Origin: JAJZQZ01 sp963790415
GTDB taxonomy: Bacteria > Actinomycetota > Thermoleophilia > RBG-16-64-13
Direction: 5' to 3'
NCBI GenBank assembly: GCA_963790415.1
Contig: CAWBOK010000006.1
Coordinates: 26,406 to 90,405 of the forward strand
DNA: 64,000 nt
Position 1 is the stretch's first letter. Each line of letters begins with the position of its first letter. Below, one piece after another: positions 55,200-64,000 of the stretch. A model generated the notes under the pieces. The model made no database searches, had not been told where the DNA came from, and saw only the letters and a list, made by a program, of their open reading frames with translations. Position numbers and translations under genes: made by a program.

Positions 55200-55804
55200 G
55201 TACTTCCGGGAGGCAGCTCCCATCGAGAACCTCCCGCCGTCGCCTATCGGGGCGACTGCGTCCGGGACTCTCGAGTATCTTTTCTCAGAGGGACGAGGAC
55301 CGGTTGCGTCATGAAAGAAAAAACCGACCAGCCGACATCGGTCTCCCGTCGTTGAGCATCAGCTTCCCGGTAATTATACCTTTCCGCGGGCCACCTGGGC
55401 AGAAGCAATGATCGCTGCTATAAGAAAAAAACAGGCGGTCAGGAATGCCATTTTCATGGATATTCTCCTGACTTTTTTATGTGACGGTGAGAATACTGTC
55501 CATTTTCCAATGCGTTCCTCTTCATCGAGATCTTAGGTTTCGGCTCAGAAATTTCGGACTTCGCAACTTTGCAGTGGCCCGCTCCCGGATGAGAGATTCA
55601 GGTATGCAAAGAAAGCTCTTGTGAAAATAATGTACAACATTCTTATCATTTTGAATAGTATGCCCGACTTCGCCGGGCGTTCTCCTACTCGGCGCTACTC
55701 CGCACGGATATTGACTGTCTCAGCCCTTTCTTCCCCTGAACAAAATCAATGAAGCCGTGTGCGGGAGCCCCGCAGCGGCTGCGGATTCCCCGAAGCCAAA
55801 CACT
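55200..55804. other. Gene-poor stretch at the start of the last block
   Basis: About 600 bp with lower GC than before. No convincing gene is seen apart from the short signal-peptide-like frame at 55374-55457. The boundary between the cyanobacterial piece and the next block lies in or just before this stretch. Confidence 0.5.
55374..55457 (-). CDS. Possible 27-residue peptide with signal-like hydrophobic core
   Basis: The frame starts ATG 55457 seven bases after AGGAG, a clear ribosome site. It reads MKMAFLTACFFLIAAIIASA, a signal-peptide-like hydrophobic run, and ends QVARGKV at TAA. It could be a membrane microprotein or the remnant of a signal peptide. It is too short for a firm call. Confidence 0.3.
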   Translation of the reverse strand: MKMAFLTACFFLIAAIIASAQVARGKV

Positions 55805-56598
55805 TCAATCGAACGAGCAGGTTATAGACGACGAAGACCGGCATAAGAAGCAGATCGGTACTGCCGAAGGAAGAAAAAACCGCTCCTGGTAAAATAGTAA
55901 TATTTGGGAAAAGGAACTCATTCCTGCTGACGAGGAGACCTTGTCAAAGGGCGGGATTCCGGCACGAAAAGGACCTTGTAGCCCAACTCTCCTGCCCCTG
56001 GCACACCACTCCGTATCCTCCAATAGAGAAAATAGCTCTCTTCCATCAATCCTATGGACAAGATAGCAGCAGAGCGGGCACCAGCATGCTGCAACCAGAA
56101 ACCGACCCAACCTCGCACTTCTCGTCGAACTGTCCTTCGTCCAACACATTAGCTCCCCGGTGGCGCACCGCAATCTCCCTTTCTCCCATATCCTCCGGCG
56201 AATCCAGATCTTCGTGGATCATTGTGGTAGTAGATCTTGGAGCCAGTGATACCAGCAGTTGAATTATCCTCCATGACCTTAAAAAGAGCTCTGTGAGAGC
56301 CTGAGGGTCTGCCACGGCATACTTGTTCAGCAGCCAGACGTAATCCGCGCCGCTGTTAAGCGCATACCGGATGCCGACATTGCATCCCCCGGCAAAGCCA
56401 AGGTTTGAGGCGCTCTGAATGATCTCCTCTTCCGGGAGGTGCCGGCGAAGAAAATCCTCGGAGCCGTCGGTGGAGCCATTGTCTACGATCACAATCCGGA
56501 AATTCTGCCAGGTAATTTTCGGCATGACTCTACACAGGCCAGCGTGTCCTGCCAGCCGTTCAGTTCAGGATGACGATGAGAACCAAAGGAGGGATCAT
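55805..56598 (-). CDS. Glycosyltransferase family 2, frameshifted
   Basis: From ATG 56598, which overlaps the stop of the GT4 gene (ATGA), the product starts PPLVLIVILN and continues after a shift at about 56560 with NGWQDTLACVES. FRIVIVDNGSTDGSEDFLRR (the nucleotide-sugar motif) and ASNLGFAGGCNVGIRYALNS, typical of rhamnosyl-type GT2, follow, then YVWLLNKYAVADPQALTEL. A second shift (about 56050-56090) leads to GLMEESYFLYW and RELGYKVLFVPESRL. It transfers sugars during O-antigen or other surface glycan assembly. The total is about 260 residues. Confidence 0.75.
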
Positions 56599-57785
56599 TT
56601 CTTGCTGCTCTCTTGATCGGTTATCTCAGTAACAATTTCCCTAAGTCTCTCATTGAACTGTTTCGTGGTCCAGTTTAGAGCCCGTCTTTTCCCTCTTTCT
56701 GCAAGTTCAGCGCAAAGCTTGTCATCAATCCAGAGCCTTCTGATGCAGTCTGCAATTTCCTCCACCGAGTCCGGGTTGAAGAGGAGCGCTGCATCACCGA
56801 CCTGCTCCGTCATCCCGTAAATGCCCGATATTGCGACCGGCATCCGGCCGGCAAAGGCTTCAGCGGCGGGATGTTTGTCGGTCCGTAATACGTTGGCATG
56901 ATAAGGGGCACGGGCGCGGCGATAGAGTTCGGGCATGTCGCGTTAGGAACGTCCCCGAGGAAAAGAACATTATCGGTAAGGTTCAGCTCCTGTACCAGCT
57001 CTTCCACGGATTCATAGGCGTTCTGTTCTGCACTGAACAGCACCAGCTTCAGGATCAGGGAAGGAGCCCTTCAGGTAAGTCTGAGCGCCATGATCAGCTT
57101 TTTGTGGTTTGTGTTCCCAAAACTGTGCGGGGTAGAGAGATGAATTTTGCAGGAAGACAATAGCGCGAGTCGAAGTCCGGCGGTTTCTTGCCTTGCCGCA
57201 TGTATTTTTGGTGCGATATAGGGGAGAACGTGGATTCGATCCATCTCCATGTGATACGATTTCGCCATCTGCTGCCTTCCGGTTTCGGAATCGACCGCAC
57301 GCTCGGACCATCTGCTGATGTTACGGCAGCTCCTATCCCGGTTAAGATACTCCCATCCGGAGCCGGATTCCGGGAAACGTCTTTCATAACGGAACATCAG
57401 GTCATGAATGCTCACAAGGGCCGGCACAGGAAACTGGTAACTTCTGAGGTCATGTGCAGGAAATATCCAGAGGTCACACTGCTGTCGCATAAGTGCCTTG
57501 GCCATTGGATGAAAAAGGAACAAGTGTTTCGCCACCAGGATATGGGCAGACCGAGAAGGGTCCATCCCAGGCCGAGGGCGCGGCCCCAGAACCCGCGAGG
57601 GATAAGGACTTTTTTTTCAAGTCATAGACCTTCAGGTACTCCTGCCACAGCTCCGAGGTAAAACCGATCACCACCGAAAACTTCCCTGCAGGAAGCGCAG
57701 CCAAGGCATCGAGCGTCAATTGGTTATACTGGAACGTGCCGCCGCCGCTCGGCCGTGAATCAAGAAAAAGTCCGATCTTTTTCAT
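56595..57785 (-). pseudogene. Glycosyltransferase family 4 (GT-B), with many frameshifts
   Basis: Pieces in three frames make one protein of about 395 residues: KKIGLFLDSRPSGGGTFQYN at ATG 57785, SVVIGFTSELWQEYLKVYD, LWIFPAHDLRSYQFPVPAL and VSIHDLMFRYERRFPES, VLPYIAPKIHAARQETAGLR, AKFISLP before YPAQFWEHK, ELNLTDNVLFLGDVPN, and DAALLFNPDSVEEIADCI with ERGKRRALNWTTKQFNERL at the end. The order is that of GT4 enzymes (donor-binding C-terminal half). At least six shifts occur. It acts in glycan assembly with the GT2 gene that overlaps its stop. Most shifts are likely sequence errors. Confidence 0.7.
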
Positions 57786-57870
57786 TTCAATGCGTACAAA
57801 AGCAGTAGTAAGAGTGATGTCGAGGTGTACATCATCTAAACAGCACCATGATCTTTGTATCTGGTAATTT

Positions 57871-58475
57871 CTGAATCTCAATCTGTCTTTTCTCAGTCTT
57901 AGTCTCAATCTTTCTTATTTCTCACCACAAAGCAGACACCCCATGTATCAAAGCCAGGTGCCTTGGCCGTCATCCATTCAGATGCTTCGACCACCTTCAT
58001 GCCGGCGCCTTTCAGAAAAAGATCGATTTCCGGACTGAACAGATACCTCATCCGGTGCGTTTCCTCCAATTCTTCGACCTCCCCATTCGCCTTATCCCGG
58101 ACAAAGACGTGGTAGTTTACATCCACCACGTTCTCGTTTGGGTGCATGACCGGTTCGGCAATGCGCGTCACTGTTATAGCTTCATCTTCACGTTTCGATC
58201 CGCACTGCAGGACGATCAAGCAGCACAGCCGGTCCGTACAGCAATCAAAAATGAAAATGCCCCCAGGCTTAGGGTGCCCCCTAACTGTCGCAAAAGCGGC
58301 GGCCAGGTCGTCATTCGTCGTCTGATAGCTCATGACGTGGAACAGGGATATCACTACATCAAAGGTCCTTTCAAGACGGACAGTGCGGATGTCGCCTTTC
58401 TCAAAAACAGGGTTAAGAATAGATTGAGATTTAGATTGAGCATTCGACTCAATCTCAGTCTTAATCTCAATCCTT
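57871..58475. repeat. Degenerate CTCAATCT/GATTGAGA repeats, first two clusters
   Basis: Runs of the six- to eight-base unit lie at 57871-57920 (intergenic and at a gene end) and 58420-58475 (in frame within the methyltransferase). Further copies are at 59661-59700, 60039-60052 and 60086-60118. The unit order and orientation vary. The unit recurs in and between several genes of this block and not elsewhere in the window. Confidence 0.55.
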
Positions 58476-58705
58476 TTTTTTGCGACGGCGAGCATCTCTT
58501 CAGACATGTCGATACCGGTCATCCCGTATCCTTTTTCCGCCAGCAGGAGGTCATGTCTTCCCGTTCCGCAGCCGAGGTCGAGGATGGTCCTCGCACCAGA
58601 GAAATGGCGCTGAATAAGACGGTGCACATGCTCCGCCTCACCAACGTAGTCCTTGTCCCTGTAAAGCAAATTATAATAACGCGAATATGTACCGAAGACG
58701 GTCAT
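57905..58705 (-). CDS. Class I SAM-dependent methyltransferase
   Basis: The 266-residue protein starts VFGTYSRYYNLLYRDKDYVG, typical of methyltransferases in sugar clusters. Motif I is TILDLGCGTGRHDLLLAEKG, and GIDMSEEMLAVAKKR is the next contact. An unusual in-frame insert IEIKTEIESNAQSKSQS at about residues 85-105 is encoded by a degenerate GATTGA-type repeat. FDVVISLFHVMSYQTTNDDL and CTDRLCCLIVL follow. It probably methylates a sugar or nucleotide sugar. The stop is within another copy of the same repeat. Confidence 0.85.
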   Translation of the reverse strand: MTVFGTYSRYYNLLYRDKDYVGEAEHVHRLIQRHFSGARTILDLGCGTGRHDLLLAEKGYGMTGIDMSEEMLAVAKKRIEIKTEIESNAQSKSQSILNPVFEKGDIRTVRLERTFDVVISLFHVMSYQTTNDDLAAAFATVRGHPKPGGIFIFDCCTDRLCCLIVLQCGSKREDEAITVTRIAEPVMHPNENVVDVNYHVFVRDKANGEVEELEETHRMRYLFSPEIDLFLKGAGMKVVEASEWMTAKAPGFDTWGVCFVVRNKKD

Positions 58706-58724
58706 GATAACACCTTTGACGAGG

Positions 58725-58897
58725 GATGAGGGTTGAGAACGGAAACAGCAGCTCGATTCATTTGGGTAGCCAAACCGAACTTCTCCTCCATCGGGAACCC
58801 CTTCGTAATATTATAAATATCTTTAGCGAGTTCCTTGGCCAGATGCCAGACCTGTAACTTGTGAAACACAAAGGCATATCTAGTCTCAACCCTCATC
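58725..58897 (-). pseudogene. Truncated four-helix-bundle (S23/IVS-type) protein gene, flanked by inverted repeats
   Basis: From ATG 58896 the frame reads HKLQVWHLAKELAKDIYNI and TKGFPMEEKFGLATQMNRAA, the first half of the four-helix-bundle proteins once named for 23S rRNA intervening sequences. The family is about 115 residues; here it breaks off after about 50 and ends LNPHPSSKVLS. The 14 bp arms GATGAGGGTTGAGA (58725-58738) and its inverse (58884-58897) bound the remnant, as if it had been moved or trimmed as a unit. Such genes are common, scattered passengers in polysaccharide clusters of several phyla. The function is unknown. Confidence 0.7.
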
Positions 58898-60026
58898 TTT
58901 CATCATGTTTCTAACAGCTCCCGCCGCTTCTTCTATCTGCGCTACTGTCAGGGCCATGCCGCTTGGGATATAGAAACCGCGTCGGGCCAACCGTTCGGCT
59001 ACCGGGTGTTGCTCTCCCCTAAACAGCCCCATCTTCAGAAAAACCGGCTGTTCATGCATCGGCCAGAAGAAGGGACGGGTGCCCGATCCCTTTCTGCCCG
59101 AGCCCCGTCTCGTCGCCTCCGCTGCGTCGAACGGGACGTCATCCTTCAGTACCATTCCGTAGACCCAGTAGATATTTTCTGCATAGTCTGTGCTCTCCGG
59201 CATCAATTCTAATCCCTCGACCCTCGAGAGCAGTGCAGCGTAGTGTTTTCCCATGTGTCGCTTGCGCCAGACAAACTCTTCCAGCCGTTCCACTTGCGCA
59301 AGACCGAGGGCGGCCTGAAGGTTGGTCATGCGGAAGTTGTAGCCGAGTTCATCGTGGACGAACCTCTTCGTTTCGGGCTGGAAGCAGAGGTTGCGCAGTG
59401 AGCGGCAGCGTTGGGCCCTGGTCATCAGTAAGAACCATGCCGCCTTCACCGGTCGTTATGTGCTTGTTGGGGTAGAAGCTGAAGGTGCTGATATCACCGA
59501 AACTGCCACAGGGGCTCCGTCGTATGTCTGACCATGCATCTCGGCTGCTCCTCGATTATTTTCAATCCATAGTTGCCGGCTATCTCAATCACCGGGTCCA
59601 TATCAACCGGCAAGCCGTATATATGGACAACCATGATAGCCTTTATTCTTCTGTTCCCTTCTTTTCAATCTCATTCTCAATCTTTCGCTTCAGTTTCTCA
59701 GCATCCATATTCCAGGTCACAGGATCGCTGTCGATCAGGACCGGGACACAGCCCCGGCGCAGAAGCGCCGCCGCGCAGGAGATAATGGTGAAGGACGGCA
59801 TCATGACCTCATCGCCCGGCTGCAGCTCAAGCGCAGCGACTGCAGCCTCAAGCGCCACCGTACCATTGCAGACAGCAATGCCGTATCTGCGACCGGCCGC
59901 CGGCCATCTTTTCCTCGAACTTCTGCACAAATGGTCCTTCCGAGGATATCCATCCGGTGTCTATGCATTCGTCAAGATATTTCTTTTCATTGCCGTTCAG
60001 TAACTGGGCTCATTTACGGGAATCAT
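58886..60026 (-). CDS. DegT/DnrJ/EryC1/StrS aminotransferase (PLP sugar aminotransferase), frameshifted
   Basis: ATG 60026 starts MIPVNEPSY. After shifts near 59998 and 59900 come EKKYLDECIDTGWISSEGPF and YGIAVCNGTVALEAAVAAL, ELQPGDEVMMPSFTIISCAA and VLIDSDPVTWNMDAEKLKRK. After more shifts FGDISTFSFYPNKHITTGEG with the PLP Lys (near 59473), ELGYNFRMTNLQAALGLAQV and a C-terminal half with YIPSGMALTVAQIEEAAGAV follow. The order and the PLP motif match sugar 4-aminotransferases such as perosamine synthetase-like RfbE. It makes an amino sugar for the O-antigen. Total about 375 residues. Confidence 0.82.
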
Positions 60027-60112
60027 GTAAACTCCTCATTGATTGAGATTTAAGTGGGGGAGAGTTGCATATGATCCGTTAACACTCATGCTCAATCCTC
60101 ACTTTAGAATTC

Positions 60113-60532
60113 TCACCTTTTTTTATCTACCGCGGAGAACCTGATCTTCTCCTGTTCGCCAACATAGGGCCCCTGCTTCACCTCGATCATCTCGAGATCT
60201 TCCAGCACCTCGAAACCATGTCCACCCGAGGCCAAGAGGATCGTGTCGCCCGCCTCCAGAACCCGGCTCTTCAGGTAGTTGCGGTCGTCATCGTAGAAAT
60301 CAACGCGCAACTTCCCGACACGGATGAACAGCACCTCCTGGGTGTTGAGCACCTCGCGCGGCACCGGGTTGTGCAGGTGCGGTTCGATCTCCTTGCCGAC
60401 GGGGTGCTTCATATAGGCAAGCTGCTGTGAAAAATCTTCGGGAGTGAAAAAAGAAATCCCGGGCTTGCTGAATCCGGAGCGGATGATAATTGCTAATAAG
60501 ACATTATTATGTGTTATTTGTTCGACCATCAT
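60113..60532 (-). CDS. Cupin-type protein of O-antigen clusters
   Basis: The 139-residue protein shows a single cupin fold: HNPVPREVLNTQEVLFIRVG, LRVDFYDDDRNYLKSRVLEA, GDTILLASGGHGFEVLEDLE and a late EVKQGPYVGE. HLHNPVPRE and the GHGFEV part would supply metal-binding residues. Members sit in surface-polysaccharide clusters and may act on sugar nucleotides, like WxcM/FdtA or WbuC-type proteins, but the exact reaction is unknown. ATG 60532 or 60529 has AAGGAGGTCATG upstream, a strong site. Confidence 0.75.
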   Translation of the reverse strand: MMVEQITHNNVLLAIIIRSGFSKPGISFFTPEDFSQQLAYMKHPVGKEIEPHLHNPVPREVLNTQEVLFIRVGKLRVDFYDDDRNYLKSRVLEAGDTILLASGGHGFEVLEDLEMIEVKQGPYVGEQEKIRFSAVDKKR

Positions 60533-60574
60533 GACCTCCTTACTGTTGCCCGGCTCTCATTGTCCGGTCTTTTT

Positions 60575-61385
60575 TCACAAAAATAAACCCCTTACCCACA
60601 GTGGGAACGCCGCAAGATTCCGAATGAGCTCTTGCAGGTCGAATTCAGCCATTAGTTCGTAATCCTTTGTGAAAAACCCGCGCATCTTTTCCAGATTGAA
60701 AAACCAGGCCGGATAACTCGCGGGATAATGCTCGGGGGGGACTTTCTGAATAGTCATCCGGTCGTCACCTTTTTCCAGAAAGGGTGTCCGGTCAAGGATG
60801 ATATAGGTAAAACCTCTATCCAGGACATCCTTTAAAAGATCATAGGGGGCTTCCAGATACTGGAGGACACCCGAAAAGAGTATGGCGTCAGGATGCTGCT
60901 CCGCAATACATTCATTCATGTCATGATAAAACCTGAGGTGCTCGTTCTCAAAATCACGCCTTCCGCAGTCTACAAACTTCTTTTGTTCGACAATGCTCCA
61001 CCGCAACACGTCCAGGTGAGACAGGAACCTGATGTTCTGATAGTATGTAGTCCCGGCGACCCGCCAAAATCCAGTAGATTGAGCCGGTTGTCATTCCTTG
61101 AAGCGACCCGCAGGAGCGCAGCCAGCAGGGGCCATGAATATTGGATCTTGTCGAACAGGATAGAATCCTGCTCATACAGCGCCTCCCCTTTTTTTACCTT
61201 GAGCAGAGACTCCCTGACATTTCTCAGAATCACGTCGGAATCGTACACCTAAAGAGGCACCCGATGCTTCGCTCCATGTTCTGTACCTTACCGGAAAATA
61301 ATATTTTTCCCGACAGCCTGCGGTAGGCTTCTAAAGCAATCGGCGGTGCAACACTTCTAATTATTTTTATTATTTGTTTCTTCAT
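60575..61385 (-). CDS. Methyltransferase, TIGR04325 type, frameshifted
   Basis: ATG 61385 starts KKQIIKIIRSVAPPIALEAY. After one or two shifts come WSEASGASLG, YDSDVILRNVRESLLKVKKG, EALYEQDSILFDKIQYSWPL and LLDFGGSPGTTYYQNIRFL (a shift near 61045). WSIVEQKKFVDCGRRDFENE, LFSGVLQYLEAPYDLLKDVL and YIILDRTPFLEKGDDRMTIQ follow. This is the order of the TIGR04325 putative methyltransferases found in lipopolysaccharide gene clusters. It sits six bases after the flippase gene. The substrate is unknown. Confidence 0.8.
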
Positions 61386-61391
61386 TCGTAG

Positions 61392-62720
61392 TTACCATAC
61401 CCTGGGAAAGACCAAAGCCTTTGTTATCATATAGCCGGTCTTATGAAGGGGCTTGAAAAGAAAACAGGTTCCATGCGCAGCGAACCAGTAGGCGATGCAG
61501 GAAGCTATAACAGCCCCCATGGCTCCATAAACCGGGATCAGGACATAATTTAATAATACATTAATTACGCACCCGAGAGACATGGATACTAAATGAAGCC
61601 TGTTCCAGTTCCTGGAAATCAAATAAATATTTTTTGCTGTTACAAGATTCATAAACAGGCCAGCCCAGATCATCACTGACAGCAACGGCCCTGCCTTGGC
61701 ATACGCAGCGCCAAACAACAGTTCGACAACCCACCCCGACAGGAACGTGAACGGTATTGCCACGGCATAGCCGGCGAAGGCCATCAGATTGTAGAGCTTT
61801 TGAAGTTGTTCATATAAAAACTGCCTTCACTGCTGACCGCCCCGGCCTTGACGATACCTGGAAACACAGACGAGCAGACCGCAACCGGTATGAAATACCA
61901 GGCCTCAGCGATACGCACAGCCGCGGCATAGACTCCGACTTCCTCGCTCCCCGCCATCTCGCCGAGCATGACCTGATCAATCCGCAGATAGATCATCGTC
62001 ACGATAGCGGAAAATATCAGAGGCCAACTGTCTCTGAGCAATTTTCGGGCTGTTGCAATGCGGACGCGCCAGGCCCTTACCCTGAGGCCTCCCGCCTCAT
62101 AGGCGATAACCAGACCCGTTGCGCCGGCAGCAAGTTCGGCCAGCCTGCCAGGCAAAGGCGACAAGCGGCGCCTCCAGCAGAATCAGAATGATCTTGAGGG
62201 CGGACAGAACAAGGTAAGCAACCCCTTTGGCAATGACCGTGTATTTCGACTGGACCTGCGACTGAAACCAGAAATCGATGGCATCGAATGCCTGGATGAT
62301 GATGCCTGCCGATAGTATCCCGACCAGCCAGTGGCTTAAGCCATCAGCAGGACGCAAAAAGAGGATGGTCCACATAGCCAGTCCGAAAACCATTACTCCG
62401 CTTAAAAGCATCAAAAAAAATGATGCAAATATCGTCTCTGCGCAACGGGTCCCTTGCCATTTCACGGACCCCGATCTCGTCCAGCCCCAGCATTGCAACT
62501 GATGAAAAGAGCATCACAAAAGCCATTGCATAACTGAGCAGACCATACTGCCCGGGACCGAGATAGCAGCAAGCAACGCTGACAAGGAGCGCCACCACCA
62601 GCCGCATAATACGGTCAGACGCCGCCAGCCGGTGTTGCCTATCACCTTCTGAAGGGCGCGGCGCCCCTCAACCTTTTCTCTAATGAAAGCCGGGAGATAT
62701 TTGATCCAGGACTGATTCAT
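61392..62720 (-). CDS. wzx: Polysaccharide flippase (Wzx/MATE-like), frameshifted
   Basis: The pieces give about 440 residues with about 12 helices. They are NQSWIKYLPAFIREKVEGRR at ATG 62720; VALLVSVACCYLGPGQYGLL and YAMAFVMLFSSVAMLGLDEI; LSGVMVFGLAMWTILFLRPA and GIIIQAFDAIDFWFQSQVQS; LLRDSWPLIFSAIVTMIYLR; QVMLGEMAGSEEVGVYAAAV; VAIPFTFLSGWVVELLFGAA; and LGCVINVLLNYVLIPVYGAM. Shifts are near 62610, 62420, 62150 and 61795. It flips lipid-linked O-units across the membrane. The start overlaps the stop of the preceding gene as ATGA. Confidence 0.85.
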
Positions 62721-63520
62721 GCGAGTCTTGAAATCCCTCTTCTGCCCATTGGTCGAATAAGAGTTATGTTTTGCTTTACCAGTAACAAAGCGGGGAGGCT
62801 AAACGTCTCGGGAATGGTTCCATACAGGTTCCTGAAGAATATTTTGCCCGGTGATTTCAGGAACATACTGCGGTCAATAAGCATACCGTTCCAGCCGCTG
62901 AAGGACCTCGATGTGGAGCCTCTCTGTCGGGATGATCCGGAATTCGACCACAGGCTCCCCATCCTCCGGTATTCTTGCGGGAACGGAGGTAGCAGCAAAA
63001 TAGTGCGCGTAGTCCCTCTCGACCATCGGATCGATCGTAAATAGCGAATTCAGGATGAGAACAGCCCTGTCCTGAACCTCAAATCGAATCTGCCTGCTGC
63101 GCATCGTGTCCTTACTAAGGGGATATTTCGCGTTGATCAGTATAAGACTGATATTTTCTCTTGTCTCCTGATTGTTAAGTGCAGCGTGAAAGACGCGGCT
63201 GAGCTTTCTTAAAACCTCAGGCACCGGCCCCCCCTCAGAATGGGCGCGCTCAAAGAGGAGTGACTGATCGACAATAATCGTGCCGGCACGGAACCTGATG
63301 CCTTTCATCTGATGCGGGCTGAATTCCCTGGCAAGCAGGTCCCTGATGTTCTGGGTGAATTTCATCCTCGGCTCCGAGATGGCAAGGGCAGGTTCCAGGA
63401 ACCGCTGGATCTCACGGCCCGGTAGTATATGATCGCGCTGAGCAGGAGCAGCCCTATCAGGATCAGGCTGAACAGGGGGCCAAGCGGAGGGATGAATTTC
63501 TTGATGGCGTTTAGCTTCAT
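62717..63520 (-). CDS. Membrane protein of unknown function in the polysaccharide cluster, frameshifted
   Basis: ATG 63520 overlaps the stop of the TPR gene as ATGA. A membrane helix GPLFSLILIGLLLLSAIIYY follows residues 1-12. After a shift near 63420 the soluble part reads EIQRFLEPALAISEPRMKFT, FSPHQMKGIRFRAGTIIVDQ and LSRVFHAALNNQETRENISL. After another near 62880 it continues GMLIDRSMFLKSPGKIFFRN to a stop that overlaps wzx. The total is about 267 residues. No family is recognised. The tight overlaps on both sides show one operon. Confidence 0.65.
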
Positions 63521-64000
63521 GCCTGCAACGTCTCCCCGAGCAATGTCAGGTCCTTTGCCGCATGATCGAAGTCTTGTTCGGAAAGTGCCATTGGCTCATG
63601 GATCGCCCTGTTCCTTAATCCCGCAAGCCTCTGGAATATCCCCTTCCGGGTCCTGGCTAAAACTACGGGTCTCCTCAAGGCTCCTGAGGCATTCAGCGAG
63701 CAAAGGGTGGGAATAGCCGATGACCGCTGTCGTGTATTCCTTGAGACGATTTTCGATATAGTGGCCCAGCAGGAGAGAGGCAACGATCTTCTCACCCTTC
63801 CGGAAATATTCATGCGCAATCTCAGCCGATTGACCGCCTTTGAAGATCGCAATATTTTCCTTCACTTCCGGGTCATCCGGAATCAGGTTCTGAATCTTTT
63901 GATAGATCTCGATGCATCTGTCGAGCATGCCCTTCTCGAGATAGGCTTCTGCGAGAAGGAACAGCTCAGGCACCTTCTCCGCGCCCTCCCTCTGAGAAAC
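63517..64000 (-). CDS. TPR-type protein, start beyond the window, frameshifted
   Basis: The visible part reads PELFLLAEAYLEKGMLDRCI and EIYQKIQNLIPDDPEVKENI, one to two tetratricopeptide-type helical repeats. A soluble stretch FRKGEKIVASLLLGHYIENR follows. A shift near 63620 leads to the ending RNRAIHEPMALSEQDFDHAA and LTLLGETLQA. Its N-terminus lies beyond 64,000. It is the most upstream gene of the minus-strand polysaccharide cluster seen here. The function is unknown; TPR proteins often scaffold envelope assembly. Confidence 0.65.

Noticed and set aside
62717..62998. Separate small gene before the flippase
   Set aside because: Its stop overlaps the flippase start, but the frame continues the preceding membrane protein after a one-base shift, so I merged it with that gene.
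1..64000. CRISPR arrays, rRNA genes and prophage modules
   Set aside because: No spaced repeat series, no rRNA signature and no phage structural genes are visible.

Overview
This 64 kb window reads as a composite contig, probably from a metagenome or a draft assembly. Bases 1 to about 53,070 are uniformly GC-rich. Gene content there fits an anaerobic or microaerophilic actinobacterium: DUF3870, MeaB with a B12-binding mutase subunit, an apparent selenium-dependent molybdenum hydroxylase kit, VanW, BioY/BirA, PolX and many zinc-ribbon membrane proteins. I cannot name the genus; Coriobacteriia or Geothermincolia-like lineages are plausible. After a truncated IS21 transposase come about 320 bp of a proteobacterial-type Bcr/CflA exporter, then about 1.8 kb of cyanobacterial-type sequence (GGDEF-EAL, DUF1824, one HIP1 octamer). 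From about 55.2 kb to the end lies a mid-GC surface-polysaccharide cluster of a different bacterium.

Layout of the GC-rich part: broken di-haem peroxidase and MFS transporter (1-2.0 kb); molybdenum hydroxylase with its FAD subunit (2.1-6.1 kb); stomatin-like protein; YqeC-MocA fusion; MBL hydrolase and M24 peptidase (6.3-11.0 kb); TatA, MeaB, haem-binding protein, B12-binding mutase subunit, crotonase, DUF3870 (11.4-15.2 kb); LiaF-like pair; PolX; baeRF protein (15.2-19.9 kb); a seven-gene zinc-ribbon/SPFH/DUF2207 membrane cluster (20-26.8 kb); an ECF sigma / membrane alpha-2-macroglobulin / ECF sigma block on the minus strand (26.8-32.6 kb); AbrB-PIN toxin-antitoxin pair, VanW, BirA, BioY, UPF0173 hydrolase, UppP, HtrA (32.7-40.4 kb); acylphosphatase, Pcm, DUF4126, aminotransferase, Ddl, ferredoxin-nitroreductase, HAD, Phd-ParE (40.5-46.8 kb); a zinc-ribbon beta-propeller protein, two small genes, tRNA-Arg, a secreted M14 carboxypeptidase and the IS21 remnant (46.9-53.1 kb).

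Functional themes: (i) a molybdenum hydroxylase, possibly acting on aromatic or heterocyclic compounds, with an encoded maturation factor; (ii) propionate/methylmalonyl-CoA-type carbon flow; (iii) envelope-stress and envelope-building functions. The most unusual item is an animal-type thioester alpha-2-macroglobulin with an N-terminal cytoplasmic segment and membrane helix, translationally coupled to an ECF sigma factor in the place where an anti-sigma factor usually sits.

Many otherwise convincing genes are split by one-base shifts, clustered in zones (1-6 kb, 26.6-31 kb, 42-48 kb, 53-64 kb), while long stretches between (7-26 kb) are clean. I read most of these as sequence or assembly errors rather than true pseudogenes. 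For such genes I give the span of the whole reconstructed gene.
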